Assembly: GCA_022497155.1 (NCBI GenBank)
Contig: MU385741.1
Coordinates: 1-64,000, forward strand
Source of the DNA: Whalleya microplaca
Lineage: Eukaryota; Ascomycota; Sordariomycetes; Xylariales; Xylariaceae
Length of the DNA: 64,000 bases
Direction of reading: 5' to 3'
Shown: positions 1 to 11,511 of the stretch, piece by piece
Layout: each line of letters opens with the position of its first letter
Numbering within the stretch: position 1 is the first letter of the stretch
Made by a program: the position numbers and the translations under genes
The notes under the pieces: generated by a model
Told to the model about the DNA's origin: nothing
Database searches by the model: none
The model's input: the letters and a program-made list of their open reading frames with translations, nothing else

Positions 1-135
1 CCCAAATGGCGCCATAAACTAAAGCCCCAGGACCACCCCAAACCCCGCCTCCACCCCCCCCACCCCCCAAAAACCCCCCCCCCGGGCGGCTTCTCACGGG
101 GGGGGCGGGGGCCCCCCCCCCCCCCCCCCCCTGTA
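1..135. other. poly-C/poly-G low-complexity stretch, probable sequence artefact
   Basis: Long C runs alternate with G runs in a way seen nowhere else in the window. This looks like a contig end or low-quality consensus rather than biology. I would not annotate anything on it. Confidence 0.6.
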
Positions 136-681
136 TGCATGTACATGTACCTCTCCCTGTACGTAGTAGTACGCAGTACCTCAGCTTTTCCCATTCCCAT
201 CCCACCTAATCCGGTCTGCATGCAAGCAATAGTGCCATTTTGCCATTCTGCCATTGTTGCTGCGCTGCGGTTTGTGTGGTCAACCTTACAAAGTACCACC
301 ACGATGTTTTCCTCCTACTCATACTACTACTTCTTCTCCTCTTCCTGCTCCTCCATTGTCTCATCCTTCCTACCCTCCTTCCTCCTCTCTACACCCTTTT
401 TCTGCCCTCTTCACCATCTGCACCCTCTTCACCCTCAACCACCTACGCTTTTTCTCCGCGCTCTGTCGCAACCTACAACACTATCCGTTATCAGACGAAT
501 CTCCATCCCGCCAACGCACTCGTCGAATTCTATCTTGAATTCTATTTCACGCAGCCCACGTCATCTCGCCCCCAACAGCTAGCATAAGGTCAAATTGCTG
601 CAGCCGGCCTCCCCTTCTACACACATTCCAACCTCCTCTATATTCATATCCTTTATATCTTACAATCACCACCAACCGGGA
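136..681 (+). promoter_or_regulatory. 5' flank and leader of the glycerol kinase gene
   Basis: No convincing gene. From about 297 to 480 the plus strand is strongly C/T-rich, as is common just upstream of fungal start codons. An in-frame ATG at 595 precedes the chosen start at 682, but it would add 29 residues of non-conserved sequence. No clear TATA box was picked out. Confidence 0.4.
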
Positions 682-2702
682 ATGGGAGAGATATACGAGA
701 CCAATGGTGTTCGCACCAACGGGCACACCAACGGTAACACCAATGGGTACAGCAACGGCCACGCCAACGGCCATGTAAATGGACACACCAACGGATATAC
801 CAATGGAACCAACGGCACCAATGGACACAGCAACGGTGTTCATGCTCACGAGCAGTCCAATGGACATGCCAACGGCCGTGCTAATGGCCACACGAATGGC
901 CACACAAACGGCGTTGCCAACGGGCACGCATCAGCCAAAAACCATGTCGTCGATGAGAACGAATGGTTCATCGGCAGTATAGATCAGGGCACGACGTCGT
1001 CGCGTTTCCTGATCTTCAACAGCCAGACCGACCCCGTAGCCAGCCATCAAATCGAGTTCGAAAATCTGTATCCTGAGTCAGGGTAAGTCATCATGACGTC
1101 GTTTTCGCAAAATACTCCTCAAATGCACACGGTAAGCTAACATCGTATCGCGACTCAGATGGCACGAACACGACGCTATGGAGCTGCTTAGCTCCGTCCA
1201 GGCTTGTATCGAGAGGGCCATGGAGCAGTTCACATTCAAAGGCTACCACCGGTCCCAGGTCAAGGCCGTGGGCATCACGAACCAGCGAGAGACCACGGTA
1301 TGTTGGGACAAGTTTACTGGAGAGCCGCTGTGCAACGCTGTCGTGTGGCCGGATACACGAACCAAAGACATCGTCCGGGACCTGAAGGCGCGCCCGAACG
1401 CCGACAGGATCCCGGAGCTCTGCGGTCTCCCGATTAGTACCTATCCTTCCAGTGTAAAGCTGGTTTGGCTGTTACAAAACAACCTGGCCGTCCGAGAGGC
1501 CTACGAAGAGTCGCGCCTCGCCTTCGGTACCGTAGACAGCTGGCTGATCTACCGCCTGAACGGCAAGGACAAGAACGTCCACGTGACGGACCCCAGCAAC
1601 GCTTGTCGAACTATGTTCATGAATTTGCACACCCGCAAATACGATGATGAGCTCCTAAACTTCTTCGAGATTGACCAGACCAAGGTCACGTTGCCCAAGA
1701 TCGTGCCATCCTCCGACCCCGAAGAATTCGGTACGATCGGAAGCGGCGCCTTGGAGGGATGTAGAATTGCCGGCTGCTTGGGCGACCAGTCTAGTGCCCT
1801 GATCGGCCAGTGCGGCTTCAAACCAGGTCAAGCAAAGAATACCTATGGTACCGGGTGTTTCTTGTTGTACAATGTCGGCAATTCGCCGGTGCTGTCCAAA
1901 TACGGCCTGCTAGCTACCGTTGCATTCGACTTCGGCAAAGGCCGGGACCCGATTTACGCCCTGGAGGGCAGTGTCGCTGTCGGCGGCTCCGGAGTCAAAT
2001 TTTTGATGAACAACCTGGGATTTATCCGGGATTCCACCAAAGTTGGTGAGTTGGCCGAGAGTGTCAGCGACAACGGCGGAGTGGTGTTTGTCACGGCCTT
2101 CAGTGGCCTGTTCGCGCCGTACTGGATTGACGACGCGAAAGGAACATTGTGTAAGTCCCCATTTTATTCTTACTAGGATCCACTTAAACGATCAACCATT
2201 AATTCTCCGAACAGTTGGTATCACCCAGCACACGCAGCGAGGTCACATCGCTCGCGCGACCCTGGAAGCGACCTGCTTCCAGACCCGCGCTATTCTAGAA
2301 GCAATGGAGAGGGACTCCAACCACAGACTCTCGTCCCTTGCCGTCGACGGTGGCATGTCCAACTCGGACCTGACGATGCAGACCCAGGCCGACATCAGCA
2401 AGATCCGCGTGGAGCGTCCCGCCATGCGCGAGACGACGGCCCTGGGCGCCGCCATCGCTGCTGGCCTGGCTGTCGAGGGCTGCTGGTCCAACCTTGAGGA
2501 GCTGACCATCATTACGCGGAAGAAGCCTGGTCGCAAGACCTTCCAGCCGCATGCCAACCAGAAGAAGATCCGCCGCATGTACGAGAACTGGGAACGTGCC
2601 GTCGAGATGAGCCGCGGATGGGTCCGCGACGACGATCACGACGACGACTCTAATGATGGCGAGGAGTCGCGGCCGTATATATTGCGCAAGCCGACGTTGT
2701 AA
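682..2702 (+). CDS. glycerol kinase with Asn-Gly repeat N-terminus
   Basis: ATP-dependent phosphorylation of glycerol to sn-glycerol 3-phosphate, feeding glycolysis and glycerolipid synthesis. Exons 682-1082, 1159-2150 and 2215-2702 give 626 residues. Both introns are GTAAGT...CAG type, and splicing restores conserved junctions (PESG|WHEHD and GTL|FGITQ). The kinase domain starts near residue 95 with [12 protein letters not shown], the nucleotide-binding loop. FGGY-family signatures follow: [12 protein letters not shown], then [12 protein letters not shown], then [13 protein letters not shown]. Residues about 10-85 are a low-complexity extension made of NG doublets every three or four residues, which is not part of the usual roughly 500-residue enzyme. 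The start at 682 is chosen because it opens directly into the extension; the ATG at 595 lies in leader-like sequence. The C-terminus is acidic ([13 protein letters not shown]). Identity is secure; the role of the extension is unknown. Confidence 0.96.
711..930 (+). repeat. in-frame repeat of about 12 bp encoding Asn-Gly units
   Basis: Degenerate tandem repeat with a main period of 12 bp (four codons), roughly aac-ggc/ggt-cac/aca-nnc, encoding NGH-x and NGT-x units. Some nine-base units occur. Variation is mainly at third positions and in the residue before each Asn, so the tract looks old and maintained in frame. Confidence 0.85.
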
Positions 2703-3293
2703 GTTCAATTGGAGGTGGTGGGGGGATCGTATCAAAACTTGGGGACACCGGGGAGCGTGGCGCAATTGGTAGATTATGACGACGATGCCGCTGATGCTGT
2801 CGGGAGCAAGGCACACAACCTTCCCTACAGGCACATGATGCCTGCATTGCTTGGGGAACTTGGTTGCATTGGGGGGTGTAGCGTAGCGTATTCTTGTCTT
2901 GTTTGAATAATGGCTTGAACAGAGCCTGTAATGCATCCTTTTACTATTACGAACGCACCGAGTAATTAATAGTACAAACCCGACCGAGCCTGGCCGGGAG
3001 AATTGAATTTTTTACAAAATACTTTACGAATGCATATGAATGTGATCTATCGCCTGGCTTCAGAATATTCTCATGTGAGTTCGGGTAGTCCACACGTGTA
3101 GTATATGGCTGAAGGTGCTAACTTAGAGCCTGATAGGTTTTAACAATCATATTCCATATTTCTACTATTGTGTAGTTCCAAATTGCAAGTCGACCCAATC
3201 TAAGGGTCTCATGGAGGTGACTGGAGACCCTGACGAACTTAGAAGATACACACTCATACATAGTATGTATTCACACAAGCCCACACATACACC
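2703..3293. other. convergent intergenic region, no gene seen
   Basis: Lies between the 3' ends of the glycerol kinase gene and the glycosyltransferase-like gene, so it should hold both 3' UTRs. Short frames here have no recognisable protein features. AT content rises after about 2930. Confidence 0.5.
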
Positions 3294-5164
3294 TCAACTA
3301 AAATCCGTCCAATTCACAGCACCACCGTACAACGGCGCGCCCTCCCTCATGCGTCCCTCCCACCACTCATGCAGCGGCACATCGCCGCTGGCGAGGAGGA
3401 AGACCGGCGTGTCGAGCAAGAGGCGATCGTACACCTCGGGCGGCGCGAGATCGAGCTCCTCGAGCCGCACGATGCGCTGGCGGTGGCGGCGCAGGAAGGC
3501 CGAGAAGTTGGGCCACACCGCGGGCGTCCGCAGCATCGTGTAGGCGCGCTCGAGGAAGCCCGTGTCGGTGCGGTGCTCGATGTGCTCGAACGCCGGCTCT
3601 GAGTTTCGTTTAGTGCTTATGGCCTTGTTCACACGCGCGCGCGTACACGTACACATATATAGACGCACACACTAGGTAGGGAACTAGAAAGAGGGGTAGG
3701 GTAGGGTAGGAGACGAAAGAAAGGGCTTACGCATTCCAAAGCGGATCATCTCGCGCTCGGTCTCGAGGACCGCGTACGGGGAGTACACCGAGTCCGTGGT
3801 CTCCAGCTTGCGCGCCACGATGTGCGCGTTGTAGAGGAGGATCTCGAAGGGCGCGCCGTAGTCGAGCCACACGGCCCAGAAGTCGGGGATCCCGTGCGCC
3901 CGCTCGACCCAGTCGCGCATGTCGTTCAGGATCGCCTTGTCCACCATCCACATCATGCTAGAGCAGAGGCGTTTGCTATCAGTCCAAGCGAATAAAAAAA
4001 AAAACCTTAAAAATTGAAAAGAGGGGGAGGGAAAAAGGGGGGGAAGAGGTTCCAAAACCATCACCACCCGCACCCGCACCGCACCCACGTACACACATAC
4101 CTCTCAAGCACCCACCCCAGCTCCCCAAACGAGCTCTGCTCCCTTCCCAAAACCCGCCACGCATCCCCCATGAGCCGCACCATCCACGGCTGCCTCGCCA
4201 TGCGCGAGCGGAACAGCGGCCCCGGGGAGCGCACCCACTCATCGAACAGCCCCGCGCGGGCGGCGAACGGCTGCACGACGGCGGCCTCGGCGTCCAGCCA
4301 CAGCGCGACGTCGTACGCGAACGCGAACGCCGCCGCCAGCTTCTTGACCGACTGGTAGACGTACTTCCCGCGCGCGCGCAGGAGGGGGGACGTGTCGTCC
4401 GCGCTTACGCCCTCCGTGTCCAGAAGCAGGGGAGGGAGGATGTCGAAGAGGTTCGTCACGTTGACGCGCGGCGCCGGTGCCGCGCGTAGGGTTGGGGGAA
4501 CGGGGAAGCGGCTGTAGGTGCTGTTGCAGGGTTGCAAGCGGGCGGCGAGTAGTGCACGGAAGGCGGCTTGCTCGTGCGAGTCTGATACGATGATTTGGAT
4601 GTCGAGCTCGTTGTGGTCCACGCATAGGCAGCGCAGGTCTTGCAGGAATTTGATGGTGTTGTCGAAGTGGCCCTCCTTTTTGGCTGGTGTTAGACGAGAA
4701 CCGCGACGTCGACGGTGGGACACCACGGCCTGGGGGGAAGGAGGCTAGGTTGGTGGTTCGTTGTGCTGCTTACTTACAAAGGTCGGCATGAGAATCGCAT
4801 AGCGCAATCCCGAAGTGTCAACAGCCGCAGGCAGCGGCTCCGGGTCGCTCGTGCCCAGCCCCACGAGCCGGTCCTTGTACTCATCCTTCTCGGTGACTTG
4901 GGGAGGCGGCCCAGGGAGGGAAAAATTCGTCGTGGGTATGCTGAACTTCAGCTCCTCGGTTTGTGGTGATAGGTGCGTACGGATAGCCGCAGGCGGAGAA
5001 AACACCACCGCTACGAGAAAGAAAGACACGAGACACGCTGAACACAATGCTATCATTAAGAATCTATGACAGTGTCGTTAGCTTATTGGTTCCCGAAAGG
5101 AGGGGTTGCTTAGGTATCACCTCGGTGTCCTCGCCTGAGCTGGCTGAAGCCATCGCGGAGCCAT
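3294..5164 (-). CDS. putative type II membrane glycosyltransferase-like protein
   Basis: Five exons on the minus strand: 5164-5121, 5063-4774, 4683-4101, 3957-3731, 3598-3294, giving 482 residues. All introns are GT-AG; the first carries GCTAAC as branch site and ends in TAG. A short basic N-terminus (MAPRWLQPAQARTPR) is followed by one hydrophobic segment at about residues 16-34, the topology of Golgi type II enzymes. The luminal part starts with AILMPTF and KKEGHFDN. It has a DAE triad in ALWLDAEAAV near residue 242, a possible DxD-like metal site, and continues through MMWMVDKAIL and FEILLYNAHIVA. This layout resembles glycosyltransferases, but I cannot name the family. The 44-nt first exon is the least certain part; a shorter form could start at 5054. 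The intron 4684-4773 was chosen over a nearby alternative because it gives the continuous MPTFVTKKEGHFDN. Confidence 0.65.
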
Positions 5165-6400
5165 TGTGTGTATGTACTTGCGTTGGATCAGCGGGTTCCG
5201 TGATAAACTCGAAGACGGGAAGCCCCAGAACACGTTTTAAAAAGGGGTTGACTTTCGTGTTGCAAGGGAGCTGCCGAGCCACGTGAATGGTCTCAGTTTC
5301 CGCGCTGGAATTCAATACTCAAGGATATCCTTCAAGGGAGGGAGAAGAGACATGGGCGTAAGACATGGGCTTTTCTACTTGACTAGCATCTAACTTATCA
5401 GTAACAGAGAGCCAAAGTTGGCCCTCTAATTCCCAACCTCAGCTTAGATAGGACTTACCTACCTAGTCTTCTGAAGGAGGCAAACATGATATCAAAGCAA
5501 AAAGTCTTGGTCCAGAGCTGAATCATCATCTATTACCCTAATGCTATATAGGATTTTTATCAACCAGTAGAGACCCTCGTGACTAGCTGACAACGCGCAA
5601 TACACCAACGCCATACTTGTTAAAACAAGTTGGTTCATATATATTCCTCTCATTTTGCCACCCTTTTCTTGCCCAAGTAGGTCGGTCGACAGAAATATTA
5701 GGGGGGGTTTAGCTGGGACAGTGAAAACTACTACATCGCGAGCCCGACTCCTATTTCCCTCTAAAACACTACTACGCCCCAATGAGTCCGCTGATGCTAT
5801 GCCCGATGCGAAGAACAACTTTCGTCCGATGCCGTATTCGCCTACACCAAAACCACACCAGATTTTGAGAGAACCCCCCCCAGGTTGACCCTTCATCCAT
5901 GTCGTCAAACATGTCGTCTAACATTTCTTATTAAATGCTCTCGTACGTTGCATTTTGTCGTCTCGAAAAGGGGTCAAACAGAACTGGTGCGTCTGAAAAA
6001 TGCCATTGCCACCCAACTTAGTCTGCGTCATTTGCATCGCCGCGGAAAGTCGTGGTGGAAGGGTATTATAGGCGACAGGATCGAACTTCTGGGTAAAGGA
6101 TTCCTCTGTTCTGGGCCAGATCCATCGAGGATGGCTGGCCAAGATGCCTCGAATCCCGAAACACAATTGCTGTTGTCGTCCATTCCGACATGCTGACCGG
6201 AACGCCATCCTACTTTAGATTGAAGAAATGAACTAAATGCTGAGAAGAGAGTTCTCCGGGAAGGCCAGGGGAATGTGATCGTATAGGAGTATTAAAAGGT
6301 CGAAGAAGAAAGTCAAGTTGGCCACATATACATTCGAAAGCGGAACAGAAATTAAAATCGAAAATTGGTTGCCAATAACATATGTGCTGGATCAGAGCGA
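5165..6400. other. intergenic region, no gene seen
   Basis: Contains the 5' flank of the glycosyltransferase-like gene and the 3' flank of the GDP-mannose pyrophosphorylase gene. Frames of up to 138 codons occur around 5490-6210 on both strands, but their residue content is unlike a protein and no splice model joins them. Nothing recognised. Confidence 0.45.
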
Positions 6401-7739
6401 TTACATGATAATGGCAGGCACGTCAACGTTCGCCTTGATGCTCTTGTGGGGGAGGACGCAACCGCCGTTGACGTATATCTCGTCGCCGATGGTCACATCG
6501 TCGCCGAGGACGGTGACATTTTCTAAGCGAGCCCACTTGCCGACGGTGCTGTTCCAGCCGACGATGGTGCTCTTGATCCAAGCATGGTCCTTGACTTTGG
6601 ATCCCGGGAGGAGCGTGCATCGTTGCAGGCGTACTCCATCGCCAATAATGACACCCTTGCCAATGACCACGTTGGGGCCGATCCGGCAGTTCTTGCCAAT
6701 CTTCGCAGTCTCGTCTACCATGACGTTACCGCCGTGGACGTAGCTCTCTGACGGTGAGACCAACAACTTGGGGTTCTTCTTGGCCAGCGAGGAGAGGTAC
6801 AGGCAGGTACCCGTCAGGAAGTCCTTGGGCTGACCCACGTCCATCCAGAAGCCCTCCAGATCAAAGGAGTGCAATTGGCCGTCGCGAACGATAGCCGGGA
6901 AGGTCTCCTGCTCGATAGAGGTTGGGCGGTTCTTTTCAATGCGGCTCAGCACCGACGTGTTGAGCATGTAAAGACCGGCATTGATGCGGTTTCCGACGAA
7001 CTCGACGGGCTTCTCGACGAAGCGGTCAATACGCGTGGGGTGGTTGGGCTTGTGCACAATGACACCATATTTGGATGGCTCTTCCACCTTGGTCACAACG
7101 ATAGTACCCTCATCACCGTGTTGCTTGTGGAACTCGGCCAACTGCGCGAAGGGGAAGTCGCAGGTGATATCGGAGTTCAGGACAAAGAAGGGCGAATCGT
7201 CCTTCGCTAGAATTTCCTCTGCCAGCTTCAGAGGACCGGCGGTGCCGAGGGGCTCACTCTCGAGCGAGAAATGGATCTTGACGCCCAGCGAGGTCTCATA
7301 CTACACAAACGTCGGGTCAGCCGAGGGCAAAAAGGGGGCGAACTTCGGAGTCTGTTTCGGGTACCAACCTCTTTCAGGACCCGCTCCATAATCTCGGGCC
7401 GATAGTTGACAGCAAGGACAACATCGGTCACACCAACAGCAGCCAAAGCCTCGATCTGGTGCAGAATCATGGGCTTGTTCGCGAACTCGACCAAGGGCTT
7501 AGGTAAAGTGAGGGTCTACACAAGGGCCGGTGTTAGCTTTCGAGGCCAGGGAAGGAGAACATTGCTACTTCATGGTCGAAACCAAGAAATGGCATGGTTA
7601 CACACGTACCAAGGGCCGTAGACGGGTGCCAAAGCCACCGACAAGAATGAGGGCTGTTCAGGAGGAGGGATAAGTTAGCGCGCAGGGTTCTTTGACAATG
7701 CATGAGGAGTCGACTCTTTGGAGATGACTTACCCTTCAT
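6401..7739 (-). CDS. mpg1: mannose-1-phosphate guanylyltransferase (GDP-mannose pyrophosphorylase)
   Basis: Makes GDP-mannose from mannose 1-phosphate and GTP in the cytosol, the donor for N- and O-mannosylation, GPI anchors and wall mannans. Exons (minus): 7739-7733, 7653-7610, 7515-7369, 7300-6401, giving 365 residues, the normal length. The first exon is only seven bases (ATGAAGG), and splicing gives [17 protein letters not shown], the nucleotidyltransferase signature. Other family features are [19 protein letters not shown] with NAGLYML (sugar binding), [10 protein letters not shown], and C-terminal hexapeptide repeats from about residue 250 ([14 protein letters not shown]...). Introns are 79, 94 and 68 bp, all GT-AG. 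The enzyme is essential in fungi studied. Identity is very secure. Confidence 0.97.
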
Positions 7740-8533
7740 TTTGGCGTTGATTGAGTGAAAGACTTGACTGGAAAGTAAGTAACGGTCAAGTGAGCGTGAA
7801 TGTCAGAAAAGTGCAACGGAGCGTTGTGCACTTCTTGCGGTTGCGAAGAACGAACGACGGTGATCTGACGGTGAGCGGCGGAGAGCGGAGAGGGGCTCAA
7901 AGAACGGGAACCGGTGTGGTGTTGAGGGTCTGGGAGATGGCGACTTAAGTTAGACCAGGTGGCAACATGTGAGTTGTGTTATGAAAAAGAAATAGAATAA
8001 CGGAACACGGGACTGTGTCAGTCAGGCAGTTTTGCTTACTTTTATGAAAGTGAAGTCGAGATCGTAAGATACGGACGGCGGAGTGAGGACAGTTGGGCTT
8101 TTTTGGAAGTTGGAGTCGCGACAAAATGTTCCCATAATTATCTTGAATTGATTGAACAAATGGAAGGACACCACCCCGACCACCCACCCCTGGAACTTGG
8201 TAAATGCTTGAAATTAGTGTGCCCCCTAGCTTTGTGCTGGAGCCCCCTGGCCAGCCTGGCACCTGAGCAAAAGGCTGAGCGTCGCCAGCCAATCAGACCA
8301 CCACTAGGCCCGTGAGGTACCACACAACAAGATTCTCTCTACTAACTGCCCAGGGGAGTTCTGATTTTCGCCAATCTACATGCGTACCTCCTTAATAATG
8401 TTTAAGCTAAGGGAAATCCCAGTCTACTTTAGTAGGCATTTGCATATGCCTTCTTAAAATGTTAATGATTGATGATGAGCATGCATCCCCTTTAACTTCC
8501 TAAACTGTATGATACCCAACTGAGTATGATACT

Positions 8534-8556
8534 GTACGTATGTATGTATGTATGTA
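8534..8556. repeat. (GTAT)n microsatellite
   Basis: About five copies of gtat in gtacgtatgtatgtatgta. Similar GTAT/TACA tracts recur in other intergenic parts of the window (for example near 22414, 27377 and 57134). Confidence 0.8.
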
Positions 8557-9192
8557 CTATCTAAGCAAGTAAATCCCTATGTAATCATTTCTTGCATACT
8601 GCGTACATGTAAAATGTACAGTTGAGTGATTGATTGATTGATCCCTAGTAATAAGATGTAATAAGAGGTACTGCTATTTTCTCGTATTGGTGTGAGGAAA
8701 AGCGGTGGAATCACTCCACCATCTATACGCAATCCGTACTCATTAGCTGATGATATGAGGCCCGACACGAGTTGGCCTTTTAATAGAATTTCATACTCGT
8801 AGATATCCCGTGTACTAATAATCTAGGCTGATCTGGCTATCAGGCCTAATGTTCACCGGATTGATTGAAGCAGGGCATCAGAGTGTTCTACTATAGACGA
8901 TTTTGAACGAGGTAAGCTAGTATGTACGGTAGCTCTCGCTTATGTGGAGGCGACGAACTACTTAAACGTAGATACGGTAAAGTTGGTATTAAGTATGTGG
9001 TGCAGACTCGGCCGCGGCAGACTCGAAGTCTATTGTGCTCACCAGAGTTTCATTGCAAGTCATATGCGTCTCTGTTCCACTTGTGCCCCCCACGGGGATT
9101 CTGGTCCTGAGATGTATGTAGTTGCACACTGACTGCATAGAAACCTTCATCCTGCCGACCTTTATCGACCTTTATCTGGTCGGCGAATGTCG

Positions 9193-9232
9193 TGTCACGG
9201 TCACGGTCACGGTTGCAGTCACAGTCACAACA
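9193..9232. repeat. TCACGG hexamer repeat
   Basis: Three near-perfect tcacgg units followed by diverged tcacag units, in non-coding DNA. Confidence 0.7.
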
Positions 9233-10728
9233 GGCACAGACCGGAGGAAACGCAGGTTCCATTCCGCGGCAAGGTTATGGCACACCTACCCAGCCTACTG
9301 CGTACACAGCACACACACCACGATGATCTCGAACAAAAAGCTGGGGACGTTGATCCGGGGGTGGTCTGGTGGTGTATGCTTTTTTTAGATTTCGTCCGAT
9401 ATGAGCAAAAGAAAAGGGTGGTGCCACATGCCAGGCACCGACAACACCCTCACACCATATTAATCAAAACTCGCATTATTCCATGCATACGTCAGAATGC
9501 TTATATATCCCTTATCCCTATCTAGATAAGAACATAGCGGGTTTCAAATCATCAACTTCACATGTTAGGTAGCACCATGCTGACGGTTATTTCTCGGAGA
9601 AGTCATCATATATCCCTTCTGAGTAGGTACATAACTTGCATCACATGAAGATCGGCACGATTCTGATTGTGAACAATGGAAGATAGGACGACTGATAAAT
9701 CCGGAAAGTCGTAATAGTCATTAATTAAATTCTTCATAAGCTTCGTAGTCATAAAATCATCATGTGCCCCCAAGGGCAGTATTTATAAAAGCGTCCAGTC
9801 CAAGCAGAGAGAAAACTTCCCACCTCCATTCGCTGATTCGATTCAAAGCAAGACGCCAAATCCAAGCAGATCCTATTTTCCATCACACCGCTTTCCTAGT
9901 GATTTGCCTTGTTGACCTTGCTTTCCTTCATCTCCAGTCTAGCCCTCTCTCCAGTCCTCCTCGTAGTCTTGCGAATATGTAGGGAATCGAAAATGCTGAC
10001 GAACGGAATCCGCCGAAAGATGTCACGCTAAAGACATGCTGCGTTGCTTTGTTTTCTAGCGGGCCCGAAAAATGTCCCGCGTCGTTCTTCAAGAGAAGTC
10101 TATCATGATCAAGATGAAGGTCTGCTGGACCAGATCATGAGGTAGGCGAGGCCTGCCTACTGTGAACACCGTATATATTGGATTTTGAGGATATTCAGTC
10201 ATTGCTGGGCCAAAGAACAGAGTTGCCTCCGGGTGAAATTGGTTTTCCTGAACTCCGGCCTGGTTCTGTAGTCCCTATAGGCCGAGAATAGGGGGGGTTC
10301 ATCAAGTCTTTTTTAAATTTTAGAAAGGGGAGAGAGAAAAGTGAACATCAAACAGATGTATCAAGGTAGTAAATAGCAGTAGGAGAAAATCTCCCGGAAA
10401 GATGGGAGGTAGATAGATGGCCATGATTATAGGTCGTTTTCGTCAAGTCGTCTCAATTCTTCGTTAGGTCGTAATTCGTTGATGTATGCAAGATTTTGTC
10501 TCTCCTTTCCCTTCTCATTGCGATATGCTGGGTGGGGGTATTCCGCGGAATATGCCTTAGGGATAAGCTGTGAAGCTTCACCACGTGTATATATCAATCT
10601 TTGATGCCTCGATTTTTTTGTCGATTTTGGTTTTATTTTTTCCCGTGTTGCTCTCATTGGGTGGAATTTTCCGTTTTTCCTCGTGTATGACAAGTGACCC
10701 CTTGGCAGGTGCCAGACAACGCCTCCCC

Positions 10729-11511
10729 TCACTCGAAGGAGGCGGTTGAGCTGCTGCTCGAGTGGTGCCCGGATCTGTTGCGGCTCTCCTTGTGGCCGTG
10801 GCCGTGGCTAGACGAGGCGTGACGAGATTTCTTGCGTCTAGTCGACTCATTGGCCGGGAGGCCCTGGACGATCCCGTTGCGGGCCAGCATGCCTCCGTTG
10901 ACGGAAAAGTTCCGGCATACCATGAAGGCTCTCATGGCTGCATTCTCCTGGGCGAGATGGTCCGATTCGTAGGCCAAGTCTGTCTGGTACTCCCGTCCAT
11001 TGACCAGGACGAGGCAAGTAAAGCCACTGGGATCTCTGTAGCACTCGTACGAAGGATCTCGCCACCCACGACGCCGGCACAGGCCTATCGGACAATTTAA
11101 GTTAGCTACTAATCCTGGAAACCCCCCCATGCGATGCCAACAACGCTCACGCATGTGTATGCAGCCCTGATGACGCGACAGACATCGAACATAATACATG
11201 CATGACGACCCGACGATGAACACTCCCGATCAAACCCGGCGCTCGATCTACACAGCCCAGGAACGTGGGGTTTTAAAGTTTAAGCTAGCATCGAATCTGA
11301 ATTCTTGCAGCAGGGGAACGTGATGGAAAGCTGCAGGTCCCGTCGACGCAGGGATTCGCTCACGTGCAAGACAAGACGAACTCCCCGTTGTCCTTCTCTC
11401 CCACACCCCCCTGCGCACATCACCGTGGGTGATTGGAGACGGGCCAATTCACAAAGTGTGTTAAAGCAGGCAGAACTTACTCTCGAGATACTGCATATAG
11501 AAGCCTCCCAT
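10729..11511 (-). CDS. small protein with a double-stranded RNA-binding-like fold
   Basis: Two exons, 11511-11481 and 11084-10729, separated by a 396-bp intron (GTAAGT donor, TAG acceptor), giving 128 residues. The spliced N-terminus MGGFYMQYLESLCRRRGW flows into DPSYECYRDPSGFTCLVLVNG, then AQENAAMRAFMVC. The pattern (helix with L..LC.RRGW, P.YE strand, VNG turn, final helix rich in AA) matches the alpha-beta-beta-beta-alpha dsRBM. The usual GPxH loop and the basic KKxAK of the last helix are missing, so binding of RNA is doubtful. After residue about 95 comes a Ser/His/Lys/Arg-rich tail ending in STASFE. The first exon of 31 nt is inferred from frame and splice motifs. A further upstream exon is unlikely, because an in-frame TAG lies 12 nt before the ATG. 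Function unknown. Confidence 0.6.

Larger units (their letters stand above)
7740..10728. other. 3-kb gene-free region
   Basis: Upstream of GDP-mannose pyrophosphorylase and downstream of the small dsRNA-binding-fold gene. I see no protein-like frame. It holds a (GTAT)n microsatellite near 8534-8556, a short GATT repeat near 8626-8642, and a TCACGG hexamer repeat at about 9193-9232. The part nearest 10728 is probably 3' UTR of the minus-strand gene. Confidence 0.5.

Noticed and set aside
4684..4777. Alternative intron with donor at 4777 and acceptor after the CCCCCC tract
   Set aside because: It keeps the frame but inserts an unlikely Arg-rich stretch (VSHRRRRGSRLTPA); the donor at 4773 gives a smooth conserved-looking join.
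5492..6208. Open frames on both strands between the glycosyltransferase-like and GDP-mannose pyrophosphorylase genes
   Set aside because: I tested them as possible transposon remnants. No DDE, RNase H or HTH motif could be seen.
10427..10732. 101-codon minus-strand frame just downstream of the dsRBM-like gene
   Set aside because: It begins at the stop of that gene in another frame and is charged but motif-free, so 3' UTR is more likely.
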